Shown here piece by piece: positions 48,120 to 59,458 of a stretch of 64,000 nt of DNA (position 1 is its first letter; each line of letters starts with the position of its first letter). The notes beneath the pieces were generated by a model. The model ran no database searches and had not been told where the DNA came from. It was given only the letters and a program-made list of their open reading frames with translations. Made by a program: the position numbers and the translations under genes. This stretch comes from Nageia nagi (lineage: Eukaryota > Pinophyta): NCBI GenBank assembly GCA_050084985.1, contig JBITNC010000001.1:92194001-92258000 (forward strand). The letters are read 5' to 3'.

Positions 48120-48247
48120 AGAAGATGGTTTTGGGTGTCATATACTAGTGGTGTGTAGCCATTTCTATAGAGAAGGGACTTTTGGTGGTGGGATTATAGG
48201 CAACAAGAAGATAACTGTCAAAAAATATAATAGGTGGTAGTTTAAAA

Positions 48248-48277
48248 CTACCCCCAAAAGCCTTTTTTGCTCTAGTG
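48248..48277 (-). repeat. right terminal inverted repeat of the CACTA-like element
   Basis: The minus strand starts CACTAGAGCAAAAAAGGC. Just inside, GGTGGTAGTTTAAAACTACC (48230-48251) is a palindrome. Confidence 0.55.
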
Positions 48278-51083
48278 AAAAATACTCAAGTGCTTCAAGA
48301 GATTACGGATCTCATGCAAACATACGATAAAGGAGATCCTGATTTAACATAAATATTTTTCTCTTTTCATCTCATGTAACATAGTATGCATTTCATATAG
48401 GATAGGCATCATTTCATGTAGCATAGGATTGCATTCTCATGGAAACATCTTGCATTCCCTTTTTTAGTTGGGGGCATAATTAACCATAATATTTTTTCTT
48501 TTCTTTTTATTCAAGTTTATTTAAGTTATCCAAGGTTATCCTAAGTTTTCCAAAGTTATCGTAAGTTATCCAAATTTGTCCAAATTGTCCTATGTTATTC
48601 AAAGTTATTCCAAGTTATCCTAAGTTGCCCAAATTTGTCAAAAAAAATAAAATAAATGATACCTAAAAATATTATATCAATATGAAAAAATCATAATACC
48701 AATTTAGAAATGAAAAACCTTAGTTTAGAAGGATCATATTAGTTTGATAGTCCTATAAAGTAAAAATTGACTTGATTTTATAAAGGAAGCTCAACATCAA
48801 TATCGCTAGTAATGCAAGTATTCATAATGAAATATGATAGAATATTTGGAAATATCTTGAATTGTTACATAAATTAAAAAAATGATCTCAAAAATCCTCA
48901 TGGTTCAAAATATATGATTGTTTCAAGTTTTAGGTTTCAAGAAGTGATAGAAATGTAAAAATCAAGTCTATTTCAACTCCTATATTACTCATTCTTTCTA
49001 ATAAAAATCTTTGGTATGTTATGTTAGATTAAAGTTATTAATTTAATATTTCAAAAAAAAAATAATTAGACTAATTTGATATATTTAACAAAAGTTATGC
49101 TTCTTGGAAATTGACAATTTTTATGATAATCACGTTGGAAAGAATTGGCTAATCATGAACTAAGAGGATCAAAATCATAAAGAAAAAAATCAAAAGAAAA
49201 AATGTAAAAGAAGACATGATATCAAGTACATACATGTATCCTGATAATATTTCTCATATTTTCATGAAATTCTAAGTTGTTTCAAGAAAATATGTAAAAT
49301 TATCCAAAGTTGCTAAGAAATTGCAAGAATGTCCAAAGTGCAAAGTTTTTGTACCAAAGTATAAATATCAATAAAAAAGTTATAAGTACATATTTTTATG
49401 ATATATATAATATTTCCTAAGTTAAATGTACTTACTCATCATAAACTTATAGAAAGTCCTCATGGAACAGGGGCATGAGTTCTCAACTTGGGGGCAATAA
49501 GGTTGCTCATGTGAGTCATATTTTGAGAGCATTTGGGTTTCAAATTTAGTTTTGTAGATCAGTATCAAATTTTTAGTTCATAAAGGTCAGTAGAATTAGA
49601 TTATTAGTTGAAAAAATATCAAGATACAAATATCTAAGTTCCCTAGTGCTAATGCTTCTAGTTCTACTAGTGTTGGCATTAGGATTCAAGGTTGAAAATT
49701 AGGAAAATATCATAAATTCACAATCAAAGTGGATCATGTGGTCATTTCAATAAGTTTAGAATGCTTTAGATTAGATATTACCTAATGTTAACACTAAGAG
49801 CATACAATTATACCTTCAAGGAATTCCCTCAAGAACTAAAATAGTTAAAGCTCTTAACTCAGTTATCTCCTTATGATTTTCTATGTTTCATATGCATAAT
49901 GATAGCATACATGCTTTCATATGTTTTCATGCTCTTATAATTCAAAAATTTCAAAATATTCTTTATATTTACAAGGTCACAAATGCTTAAATTTTTGAAG
50001 TTCATAAAATTCATAATTTCTCAAGAGTAGAAATATTTTCTAGTACAAAGATCCTTTATATTCATATGCTCACAATATTAACAAGTTTAGAAGTTTTCTA
50101 TGTTCATATTTTCATTATATTCAAAAAGATTGCATGATTATTAAGTATTCTATTTTCGTATGCTTACATGATTTCCAATTTTTTCATATCTTCATATGCT
50201 CATAATGTTCCCAAGCAAAAATTCATATCCAAAGATCAATGCACACTAGAATTATTATTATCGGTAGTACTAGTGCTAGCAAGTTCATATATATAAGGTA
50301 GAGTATTTTGAGATTTCTCAAGATCATTCATAGAGAAAGTTTAGGGTTTTAGATATGGCAATCAAATGATATAAAAAGATTATATGAATGTTACAAAGTT
50401 GCAAATATCACTCAATGCTAGGGTAAATGTCATAAAACATTCCCAAGAACAATTCCTAAGAAATATTCCCTAGAAAAATCCTAAGAAATATTATCTTCAA
50501 ATATTCCTAAGATAAATCCCAAGAAATGATCACATTTTATGATAAGATATTTAGAGGATATATGCCAATAAAAGAAAGGCTTCAAAGTTCTATATGTTAC
50601 TTAATGCTAGCACTAGGAAAAATTAAGGTAAATGCAACATTTCTAAAGAAAACTACCTAGGGGTATGTCCTCAGACATTAAAAAAGGGTGTTTTCTCACC
50701 TTATCTCTTTATTTCCAAGTACATTGTTATGATTCATATTATGTCTAAAGTTCTCATGTACACATGATATTCATTGGTTATGTTCTCAAATGATTTCCTA
50801 ATTAAAATGAAAACTTATATTATGCAATATTTCTTTCATCAATGCTCCTTTTATTATTGATAAATATATGGGTCATGAAAGCTTTGATATCCTAGAATAG
50901 AGTTTCTATCATTAATGATTCTTGTATCAATCCAAAATACATGGGTAATGAAATATTTGATTTCTTAAGTGAATGGAATTTTTGAAATTGTAATGTTTCT
51001 TTCATTTATGATCTTATATTACTTTTATATCTCATGGAAATGAAAGTATTCTATGATTTTATTTCATTTATGATACCTATGCT
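48278..51083. other. gene-free stretch with a short tandem motif
   Basis: Between 48520 and 48640 the motif AAGTTATCC (variants AGGTTATCC, AAATTGTCC) recurs about ten times. TTGGGGGCA(A/T)AA-type phrases near 48470 and 49480, and phrases around GCTAGCACTAG near 49640, 50270 and 50610, suggest decayed LTR-element sequence. No domain is recognisable. Confidence 0.4.
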
Positions 51084-52276
51084 TGATCTAGAGATCTTTC
51101 CTTAAGTGTTAATTTCATCAGAGATTTTCACTTATGAGTTTGATCCATTATTTAAACTAAAATCTATTATTATAAAGGTTTTGATTTTGTAATCACCCTA
51201 TATTTGATTAAATTCTCTAATACTAATATCCTTAGAATGAGTATTTGGAACACTCTCACTGTTGGGTGATGTTTGGATATTTTTTGTTGCATCTTGTGAA
51301 TTTTCTATGCCATGGAACCTATCAAAATAAATTAATCATATTTGGGAAGGCATAAATTTTTATAGATATTTACAATTGATTTGATTCTTTTTTCATTATA
51401 TATTTATTGAATATACCTTTCTAGATAGTATACATGCCTATCTTTTTCAAATATTTGATCACTGTCTAATGTGATTTTCATAGATGTGTCAAAATTATCA
51501 GTACTAGCATTGATGCCAACACTTGCACTAGTGTTTCTAAGGAGTTACATTATGGGATTTTGAATTTGACATCTTTGGCATGTTAGTATGATTATTTTTA
51601 TGTGGGGACCAAAATATTTCATAATAAGACTATCATGGATGTTGATGAAGACCCAAAGATTTGTGTGATACCTGAATTGGCACCCAATCTTTTACCTATC
51701 TATACACCCATCATGCTAGCACCAACTCTAAGGTTAGCTCCCATGCTAGAAAAATAGATCATGTATATATAGAAGATGAAGTGTTTGGAGTTATTTTGAA
51801 ATGTTTCAAATTTATTGGGAAGTTGGAAAATCATGTGATTGCTCTAGGGACATTAGTTTCTACCTGCATATCCTTGTGGAGACTTGAGAAGAGGGAGTAG
51901 AAGGTAGAATAGATAAGAACAAAGCTAAACAATGAATCATAACTTGGTGTAGGCCTTTTCATCACTATTATAGTTTATTTTAATGTTGTGGGATTCAATT
52001 TTATGTTGAGGATACTATGATGGATTGTAAATCCCATTATAAACTTATTGCATAATAGAATGATGGACTTGATGGTGGCTACTATAGGGGACATACTCTC
52101 ACATTGAGATGAACCTATTTAATAAACCTATATCAATTTTGTAGATGCTTAAATGTTATTTTTATTCTTGTTTCTAACTATCATTAGATTCTAGTTTGCA
52201 TTTCAAATTCTATGAATTTTTCAATTTGTTTGTGATGATTCTTTTTAAGCTATAAGTTTAAGAAAATTATAGATCA
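51084..52276 (+). repeat. 5' LTR of the gypsy element (about 1.19 kb)
   Basis: Begins TGAT and ends ATCA, two bases before the primer site. Homologous to the 3' copy over TTTCCTTAAGTGTTAATTT near the start and from about 51310 to 52045 (TTTGGGAAGG, ATTTGATCAC, TTCCATAGATGTGT-like, GATTCAATTTTATGTTGAG). The last ~230 bp have no partner because the 3' copy is truncated. Confidence 0.75.
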
Positions 52277-52278
52277 AG

Positions 52279-52290
52279 TGGTATCAAAGC
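52279..52290 (+). other. primer-binding site of the gypsy element
   Basis: TGGTATCAAAGC differs by one base from the initiator-Met tRNA site TGGTATCAGAGC and lies two bases after the 5' LTR. Confidence 0.75.
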
Positions 52291-52314
52291 TGAGTGCAAA
52301 ATTGAAGCCTATGA

Positions 52315-52800
52315 ATGCAAGGGAAAAATATTCAAAATCTAAATTTTATTCCTAAAGATACTAATATTGGAAGAAGGAGAAGGATGATTGAAGCCATGGA
52401 AGATATGCATGAAGAAGAACCTACTCAAACCATCAAATCTAATGAAGACTTCCAAAGGAGATTTATTGCAATGGAGACTTGCATGAAGAGACTTGGGTTA
52501 ATAGGATGAGATTGGAGAGTATTCCTCATCCTTATACCTATCCTTTGGGATATTTGAATCATGGAACTCAAATGCAAGTGACTACACAATGCAAGTTGGT
52601 GTCTACAATAGCAAATAATTTCATTGATAAAGTTATGGTTAATGTGGTGCCTCTTGATATTTGTGTTGTGATTTTTGGGAACCCATATTTGTGGGACAAA
52701 TATGGAGTTTATTTCAAAAAATTAAACTAATAAAAACTTATATATAATGGTGTTCATTATAATATCAATTCTCATAAAAGTAGACACAAATTGGTGTTGG
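52315..52800 (+). pseudogene. gypsy gag start joined to the protease-RT linker by a deletion
   Basis: From 52315 a gag-like start (MQGKNIQNLNF, then RRRRMIEAMEDMHEEEP) runs to about 52500. After a frame change it becomes IPHPYTYPLG, VTTQCKLVS, VPLDICVVIFGNPYLWD, which belongs after the protease. The capsid body and the protease active site are therefore missing. The junction lies near 52497-52515. The second part parallels the fragment at 6790-7185. Confidence 0.75.
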
Positions 52801-52959
52801 TGATAGTAAGCCAAGATAAAAGACTTGCTAGTGCTAGTAAGAAGTGAATGATAGCTATGATTTGATCAAAGGAAGTTGGAGGGATCTTTTCAATGATGGA
52901 GATATCATCCACATTGAGCAACAAAGACTAGCATGTTCAAATATTACTAGAGGAGTATG

Positions 52960-54320
52960 GTGAGTTATTTTTGGAACTAAAAGAACTATCACTAAAGATA
53001 GACATCCAACATGAGATCCAATTAATGCTTGATGTAGATCTTCTAAACATGGGGTTATATAGTTTGATATTGAGAATGAGGAGGTAAAGAGGCAAATTTG
53101 TGAACTACTAGAAAAAGGAGTGATCAAGTAAAGAACTTCACCTTGTGTTTCATTGGTTATACTTATGCCAAATAAGGATAGATCATGGAGTAAATATATT
53201 GAATACCGAGCATTGAATAAGATCATCATCAAAAATAGACATCCTTTACCAATTATTGATGATCTCTTAAAGTATATGAGAGAGGAAAAGTTCTTAACCA
53301 AGTTGAAATTAAGAAGTGGTTATCACCAAGTGTGGATAAAGGAGGAAGACATGTGGAATATTGCATTCAAAACCAAAGAGGGGTTATTTGAATGGCTTTT
53401 CTACCTTTTGAACTATGCAATGCACCAACCACTTTCATGAGAGTAATGAATGAGGTATTCATATATTTTATTAATAACTTTTTTGTTATTTACTTGTATG
53501 ATATTGTTATTTTTAGAAAAAATTGGGGAGAACATATTGTCCATCTAAAACAAGTGCTACAAACTTTAAAAGATAATAAGTTGTTATTGAATATGAGAAA
53601 ATGTGAGTTTGGCAAGAAAAGTTTGGTGTACCTTGGGCATATTGTTGGTGATGGATAGCTAATAATTGATCCTAAGAATTTGAAGGCCATTGTTGACTCG
53701 CCAAGGCCTACAATTGTTACTGAGAGAAGGAACTTCTTGGGGACAACTCAATATCTTAGAAAATTCATTGATAATTGTTTTAGTATAACCTCTCCATTTC
53801 ATGATATAAATGGAAATAGGGTTGGTTTTCAATGGGGAAGAAAACAATAGAGTGCATTTGACACCTTGAAGGAGAAAATTATCAATGCACCTATTCTAGC
53901 ATTTCCCAATTTGAAACAACCTTTTGAGATAGAATTAGATAATAATGAATATGCAATTGGAGAAGTGTTGATACATGGAAGGAGACCAATGTGTTATCAT
54001 TCAAAAAAGCTTAGTGGAGTAGTGTTAAATTATCCAATCTATGATAAAGAATTATTTGGTCTTGTCTAAGCTATGAAAAATGGAAATACTTCTTGATTGG
54101 TAAAGAAATAATCATTAATATTGACTACCAACCATTGTAGTACCTACAAACTTAGTCCAAATTGTAGCAAGAAAGATATTTAATGTGGATGGTTTTATTT
54201 CAGTAGTACCACATCATTATTAAGTACAAAAATGGAAGTACAAATAAAATCACAAACATGTTATCTAGACCACCAATACAAACTACTATTTTAATTCAGG
54301 GTTTTATTATTAAACTTTAT
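52960..54320 (+). pseudogene. gypsy reverse transcriptase and RNase H, catalytically dead
   Basis: The region carries ELLEKGVIK, EYRALNKIIIKNRHPLPIID, FLTKLKLRSGYHQVWIKEED, NAPTTFMRVMNEVF, FVIYLYDIVIF and CEFGKKSLVYLGHIV, the full series of gypsy RT motifs. Two of the three catalytic aspartates are gone: FSKIDL-type reads TKLKL, and YLDD reads YLYD. A frameshift lies near 53400-53440 (EWLFYLLNYA continues as LPFELCNAPTTF in another frame). The RNase H part (PFEIELDNNEYAIGEVL, YPIYDKELFGLV) runs to about 54070 and then decays. Confidence 0.88.
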
Positions 54321-54479
54321 CTTTTTGTGCAATAATCATACAAATAAAAGTACCTTAATGATCTTGATATTTATTTGAAGTTGACTAAGAACAATATATG
54401 TAATGTTGAGATTGATTATTTTATGAAAGAGGGATTTTTGTATAAAGGAAATGCTTTGTATATGCCATAAGAACAAAGA

Positions 54480-55576
54480 GTGCAACTCATTAGAGAAGAA
54501 TATACATTTCATATTTCTATACATTTTAGAGTGGGTAAGACTATTGTAAACTTGAAAAGGTATGTGTATTAGCCCAAGATGTGAGAACAAGTTGTAAAAT
54601 ATATTAGGGGGTGTGTTTTATGTTGCACATGCAATTCTAGTAATAGAAAGTTAGGGTTATATCAGCCATTACCAATTCCTAGTAGGCCTTGGGAGAGCAT
54701 ATCCATGGATTTTTTGGGTGGTTTACCTATGATAAAAAGGAGATATGATTACTTGTTTATTACTGTTGATAGCTTCAACAAGATTTATGTTTTAATTCCA
54801 TGCAAGAAGATTTTAACAAGACAAATTGTAGTAGACTTATTTTTTTCTCATGTGTGGGTTCACTTTGGACTACCTAGTTCTATTATTTCAAATAGAGATG
54901 GTAGATTCTTGGGTAAGTTTTGGAAAATATCATGGTAAAAAATGGATACCAAGTTTAAGAGAAGCATAACCTTTCAACCTTAAATAGATGGTCAAAATGA
55001 GGTAGTGAATAGGACTATTGTGTAATTACTTAGAGGGTACTGTGATAAACATCCAAAATCATGGAATGAGCATCTTGCTTACATTCACCACTCTTATAAT
55101 AGAGCATACCACACTTATACAAGAAAAACACCTTTTGAAACATGTTATGGATACCTTCCATCCTTACCATTTGACTATGTTCTTTGGGAAATAATATGAT
55201 TATGACGCAATCTTAGAGAAGGGGGAGAAACAAGCTGATAAATTCATTAAAAAATATAAAAATTTTCATCTCAAGGTGCATGAATAAATCAAAACAAGTC
55301 AAGCCAAATACAAACTTAGGCATGATAAGCATAGGATTGATCATAAGGTCCAAGTTAGTGATAAATTTTGTTATAGGCCCTTCAAAGAAGAAGAAACCAA
55401 TCAAGTATGGTCCATTTAAGATCATTGAGCAAGTAGGTGATAATGCCTTTAGATGTAATTTGCCTTCTTACATGAATATTTATTTAGTTTTCAATATTGA
55501 ATACCTTAAATTATTTGATCCTTCCATGATAACTGAAGATGAAGTAGAGTTATACATAATTTTACCATCCATTTAA
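54480..55576 (+). pseudogene. gypsy integrase remnant
   Basis: Zinc-binding region near 54500-54640 (HFRVGKTIVNLKRY, GCVLCCTCN), then the core WESISMDFLGGLP, FITVDSFNKI, HFGLPSSIISNRDGRFLGKF and NEVVNRTIV, and the C-terminal segment KYGPFKIIEQVGDNAFRCNL plus NIEYLKLFDPSMI. The three catalytic acids appear as D in MDF, D in NRDG and E in NEVVN. Stops near 54938, 54985 and 55020 and a frame change near 55200 break it. Confidence 0.85.
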
Positions 55577-55801
55577 TAACTTTCCTCTAGAATAATGGAT
55601 GAACTTAATGAGGATTCAATTTTACAAAAGAAGATCTAGCATACAAGGAGAGGACAATAATAAATTTGTCTTATTATGTTGAAAGATAAACTATCTAGAT
55701 AACAAAATGGTATGATAAGTGTAAGCTTGAGGACTTATTTCCTCACCTTGTCCATAACTAAGCATTTTTGAGGATAAAATGCACTTTCCATTAGGGAGAT
55801 A
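55577..55801 (+). other. region between integrase and 3' LTR of the gypsy element
   Basis: A short non-coding tail. TTAGGGAGATA just before 55802 is a plausible decayed polypurine tract. Confidence 0.4.
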
Positions 55802-57535
55802 TGATTTGGATACCTTTCCTTAAGTGTTAATTTGGCCAGAGATTTTCAATTATGATTTTGATTCATTGTTTAAATTGAAATATGTGTAGATACAAAAAAA
55901 TGACCCTCCTTTCGATAAATGAAAGAAGGATGAAAAAATTAAAGTAAATATTAAAATATTACTATAGTCTACCAAATGCTAGCATTCAACTCCAATAATC
56001 AGTTACTCAAGCCAGACCTTAGTATTCGATACCTAGATGATGATGACTCTATAATTAAAAAAAGCAAAATAAAAAAGTAACTTTGAAGGCATCTTGGGAA
56101 GAAAGAAAGGGATAATAGATGAATCATAATCCATCCCATGCATCCCCACTTTAGATCATGGCAATGAAAAAGTTGGATAGGCTTTTCTATCCTAATTTTG
56201 TCTTAAAAATGGAAACTTTGTTTGTTTCTAAAATCTATAAATAAAGCCTTCTACCATGAAGTAAAGGGACCTAGTTTGAATGCAAAGTTACTTTGTTGAA
56301 ATACATCTATGTTTTATTGAGTTATATGCATTATTATTATACATTTAATATGCTTATTTATGCTCATTTTATGTTGATTTCATGATATGAATAGGTATGT
56401 TTGATGTCTTTTCTATTCGCATGTCTGCAGGGTCCACAACTATGAAGCAACTAAACTGATCAGAGAAAGTCTTAAAGAGTTGAAGAGAATAGAGAGATCC
56501 ATATTCTTTTGCAAGTTTTCAAAAAGCAATTTTCAAAGCTTGTAGACATTGAAAACTAGCCTATAAAGGCCTACATATTATTTTGTAAAAACCCCTTTCA
56601 CAAGGCAATGAATTGAAACAAATTTGTCATTGTATCATTTGAGGTCTATTTGGAAGTAATAAAGGAAAATACGGTCATAACATGTCTTACCTTGTTTGCT
56701 GATAGGGTTACTTTTTGAGTGGGACAAAATGGTATTATAGAGGTTTTGAGTATGATAATATGGTATTATAAATGTTGTAACGTGTAAAAAATAAATTAGT
56801 AATATTTGGGAAGGAATACATTTTTATAAAGATTTCTAATTAAGTTGATTCTTTTTTATTAAATAGTTATCAAAGATACCTTTCCAATGAGTATATGAAT
56901 GCCTACCTTTGTTAAATATTTGATCACCATCCAAGGTGATTTCCATAGATGTGTTAACACTTACAGTACCAATGCTGATACTAGCACCCACACTAGTGTT
57001 TTTGAGGAGTTAAGATGGTGGTATTTTAAATTTGACATATTTGGCATGTTATTATGATGATTTTTTATATGGGTATGAAAATAATGCATAGAAAGACCAA
57101 TGAGGGCATTAATGAAGACTCGATTGTTCACCTAACAGTTTGTGTAGCACCCAACCCAAAATATGACCTTTCACTTGCTTATACACCTAAAATGCTACCA
57201 CCAATGCTGACATTAGCACTCGTAATAGAAAAATAAATCATGTACAAATAGAATATGAAAAATTTTGATTCATTTTTCAAAGATGTTTGGAATTTACTAG
57301 GAAGTTGGAAAGTCATGTGATTGCTTTAGGGACATTGGTTTCTACTTACATAGCTTTATGGAGATTTGAGAGGAGGGAGGAGAAGGAAAAATAGAGAAGA
57401 AGGAAGATAAAAAAATGGGTCAAAACTTGTTGTAGACCTTTTCATCATTGTTATAGTTTGTTTGCATATTTTGGATTCAATTTTATGTTGAGAACACTTT
57501 GAAGGATTGTAAATCCTATTGTAAACTTTCCACAT
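55802..57535 (+). repeat. 3' LTR of the gypsy element, split by a solo LTR and truncated
   Basis: 55802-55884 matches the start of the 5' LTR (TTTCCTTAAGTGTTAATTT, CAGAGATTTTCA). Homology resumes at 56727 (ATTATAGAGGTTTTG) and continues to about 57535 (GGATTGTAAATCC). The interruption is exactly the solo LTR. The open frame at 57054-57236 lies inside LTR sequence and has a diverged counterpart near 51600-51760; neither is a recognised protein. Confidence 0.75.
55885..56726 (+). mobile_element. solo LTR nested in the gypsy 3' LTR
   Basis: 842 bp starting TGTAGATAC and ending GGGACA, homologous along its whole length to the LTR at 59459-60287. Flanking 5-mers are ATATG (55880-55884) and AAATG (56727-56731), an imperfect target duplication. 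The host LTR continues on both sides, so this is an insertion reduced to a solo LTR by LTR-LTR recombination. Confidence 0.75.
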
Positions 57536-59458
57536 AAATGATCTATAATCACCATATGCTTATACCATACTCAAATCATCATTTATAGATTAAAAAAAAT
57601 ATTCACCATTATGATACCCATTAAATTACATAGAAACTTGAAATTGTATGATGTAAAATTATAAATTAATAATCTCAATCACACACAATAAGATCAACAT
57701 AATGATTTACCTTAGTTCACCCAATATGGGCTAATACACATTGGAATTAGAGCCTTCTCTTATCATTTTCTATGGATATTATAATATTACATGTATATAG
57801 AAAAATACTATCAAAATAATGGAAATACCATCTCCTACAACACTACTACAATCTCCTACAACAAGAAGAACAACTTTAGAACTACACAAATTTTGGAATG
57901 ATGCTCGGTCTTCCTTCAAATATTTATAATCCCAAAAACTCCAAACCTCTCTAAGATAATATTTGGAGAATCAAGAGAGTAGAATGGATTTAAATAGACC
58001 TAGAAACATCTCAAAGATTTCAATTTATAATCCTAAATTGGGTAATTGTTTGAATCATTGATGCCCCTTCAAATTCCACTAGACTCATCAAAATGAAGGT
58101 TGTTAATAGCCTAAAAATAATAGACTTAAGTTATTTATAACATGATTTTTATAACCAATCATCTCCATATTTTAGTATTTGATTAATATAATTGCATAAA
58201 AAGCTTTTAAATGAGTACTAATCCTACCAAAATCAACCTAACATGATCCAATTCAGATCACACATCCTAAATGAGAAGGCATTTGGTACCAAAAATACAT
58301 AGATGAGAATACAACTCCTCAACCCTAGACTTATCCATCCAATTGGCTTTATTAGGCTGCTATCCTTTCAATACAACCAACCATAGCTCTGTATCAACTA
58401 TTCTTGTAGCATGAACCTTATTTTGTAATATGGAATGCTCCTTAAGTTCATCCATAATATTAGGAGCTAAGTCATCAAGAGATGGTAAAATCTAGTATGA
58501 ACCTACTTCATATTTAATCAACATAGATGGCTCATATATTTTTAAATGTTATACATTCATAATGGAATATATGGTAATTTATGTTAGTATATTCAATCTA
58601 AAATCATTCTCACTTTCTCCATAATCTCAAATTGTCCATACCTTATAGGTTTCAACCTCTTAGCTAGTCCTTGCAACCTTTCCTTACTAATATGAAACTA
58701 GACATGGTCTCCCACATGAAACTTATGGTAAACTATATGTTTTTCATGTCTCATATTGTACTTGGCTTGGATTTTCTTAATTTTCTCTTATATTTTTAAA
58801 TGAATTTGCCTAATCTTTTCAATAAAGGATTCAACTTGTTTCTCTTCTTTCTCAAGTGAATCTCCTTCATCCTTTTGCTTTCCAAACACATAATCAAAAG
58901 GTGATGGTGGTAAATAACCAAAATAAGTCTCAAAAATACTCTTATTACTATAACAATGAATTTACCTATTATATAAATGTTGGATATATTCATTATTTTC
59001 ATCCCAAGACTTAGGATGTTTGCCACAATAATCCCTTAAGAGTTGAACCATATTCCTATTCACCACCTTACATTTTCCATCCATTTGAAGATGAAAGGTA
59101 GTAATTCTCTTCAACCTTGTGTCTATATTTTTCCATAAACATGTCCAAAACTTGACCAAAAATATACTATCTCTATTCAAAACAATAGAAGTAGGTAATC
59201 CAAAATGAACCTAAACATGAGAAAATAAAAAATTTGTAGCATCTTGTTCTTATTACAGTCTTCTTACATGGAATCAAAAAACACATCTTGCTAAATCAAT
59301 CCACAACAAAAATTAAATATTATTGACCTTTATTGGTCATAAAAAATCCTCCCATAAAATCCATGTAAATAAACTCCCAAGGATGAGAAGGTACTAGAAG
59401 TGACTGATACAAACCCAATTTCCTATTACTTAGCTTGCTGGTGCAAAATTTAGACACC
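57536..59458 (-). pseudogene. Ty3/gypsy integrase fragment, minus strand
   Basis: Minus-strand translation from about 59420 reads WEFIYMDFMGGFF, PCKKTVIRTRC, LVKFWTCLWKNIDTRLKRIT, FHLQMDGKCKVVNRNMVQLL and GKHPKSWDENNEYI. It matches, segment by segment, the integrase at 54.7-55.1 kb (MDFLGGLP, PCKKILT, NEVVNRTIV, KHPKSWNE), so the two are related families in opposite orientation. Further on, HVGDHVWFHISKERLQGLAK fits the integrase C-terminal region. No reverse transcriptase or LTR was found. Below about 58100 only decayed sequence remains. Confidence 0.8.

Larger units (their letters stand above)
33033..48277. mobile_element. CACTA-like DNA transposon hosting a nested copia element
   Basis: The right end reads ...GCTCTAGTG, whose complement CACTAGAGCAAAAAAGGC is a typical CACTA terminus. 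The left end TGCTAGACCAAAAAAGG matches it, and 24 of the first 30 positions agree as inverted repeats. AAA lies outside both ends (33030-33032 and 48278-48280), fitting a 3-bp CACTA duplication, though A-rich flanks make this weak evidence. Both sub-ends are rich in GGTGG-type motifs. Removing the nested copia element (39660-48119 plus one 5-bp duplication) leaves about 6.8 kb. No transposase frame was found, so it would be non-autonomous. The left terminal CA has mutated to TG, so it is probably immobile now. Confidence 0.5.
51084..57535 (+). mobile_element. Ty3/gypsy retrotransposon, + strand, internally deleted and interrupted
   Basis: The 5' LTR (51084-52276) is followed by the primer site TGGTATCAAAGC (52279-52290). 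The order gag start, protease-RT linker, reverse transcriptase, RNase H, integrase follows (52315-55576), then a 3' LTR from 55802. Integrase after reverse transcriptase identifies Ty3/gypsy. Most of gag and protease is missing, reverse transcriptase has lost catalytic residues, and the 3' LTR is split by a solo LTR (55885-56726) and truncated near 57535, where homology to the 5' LTR stops. Confidence 0.85.
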
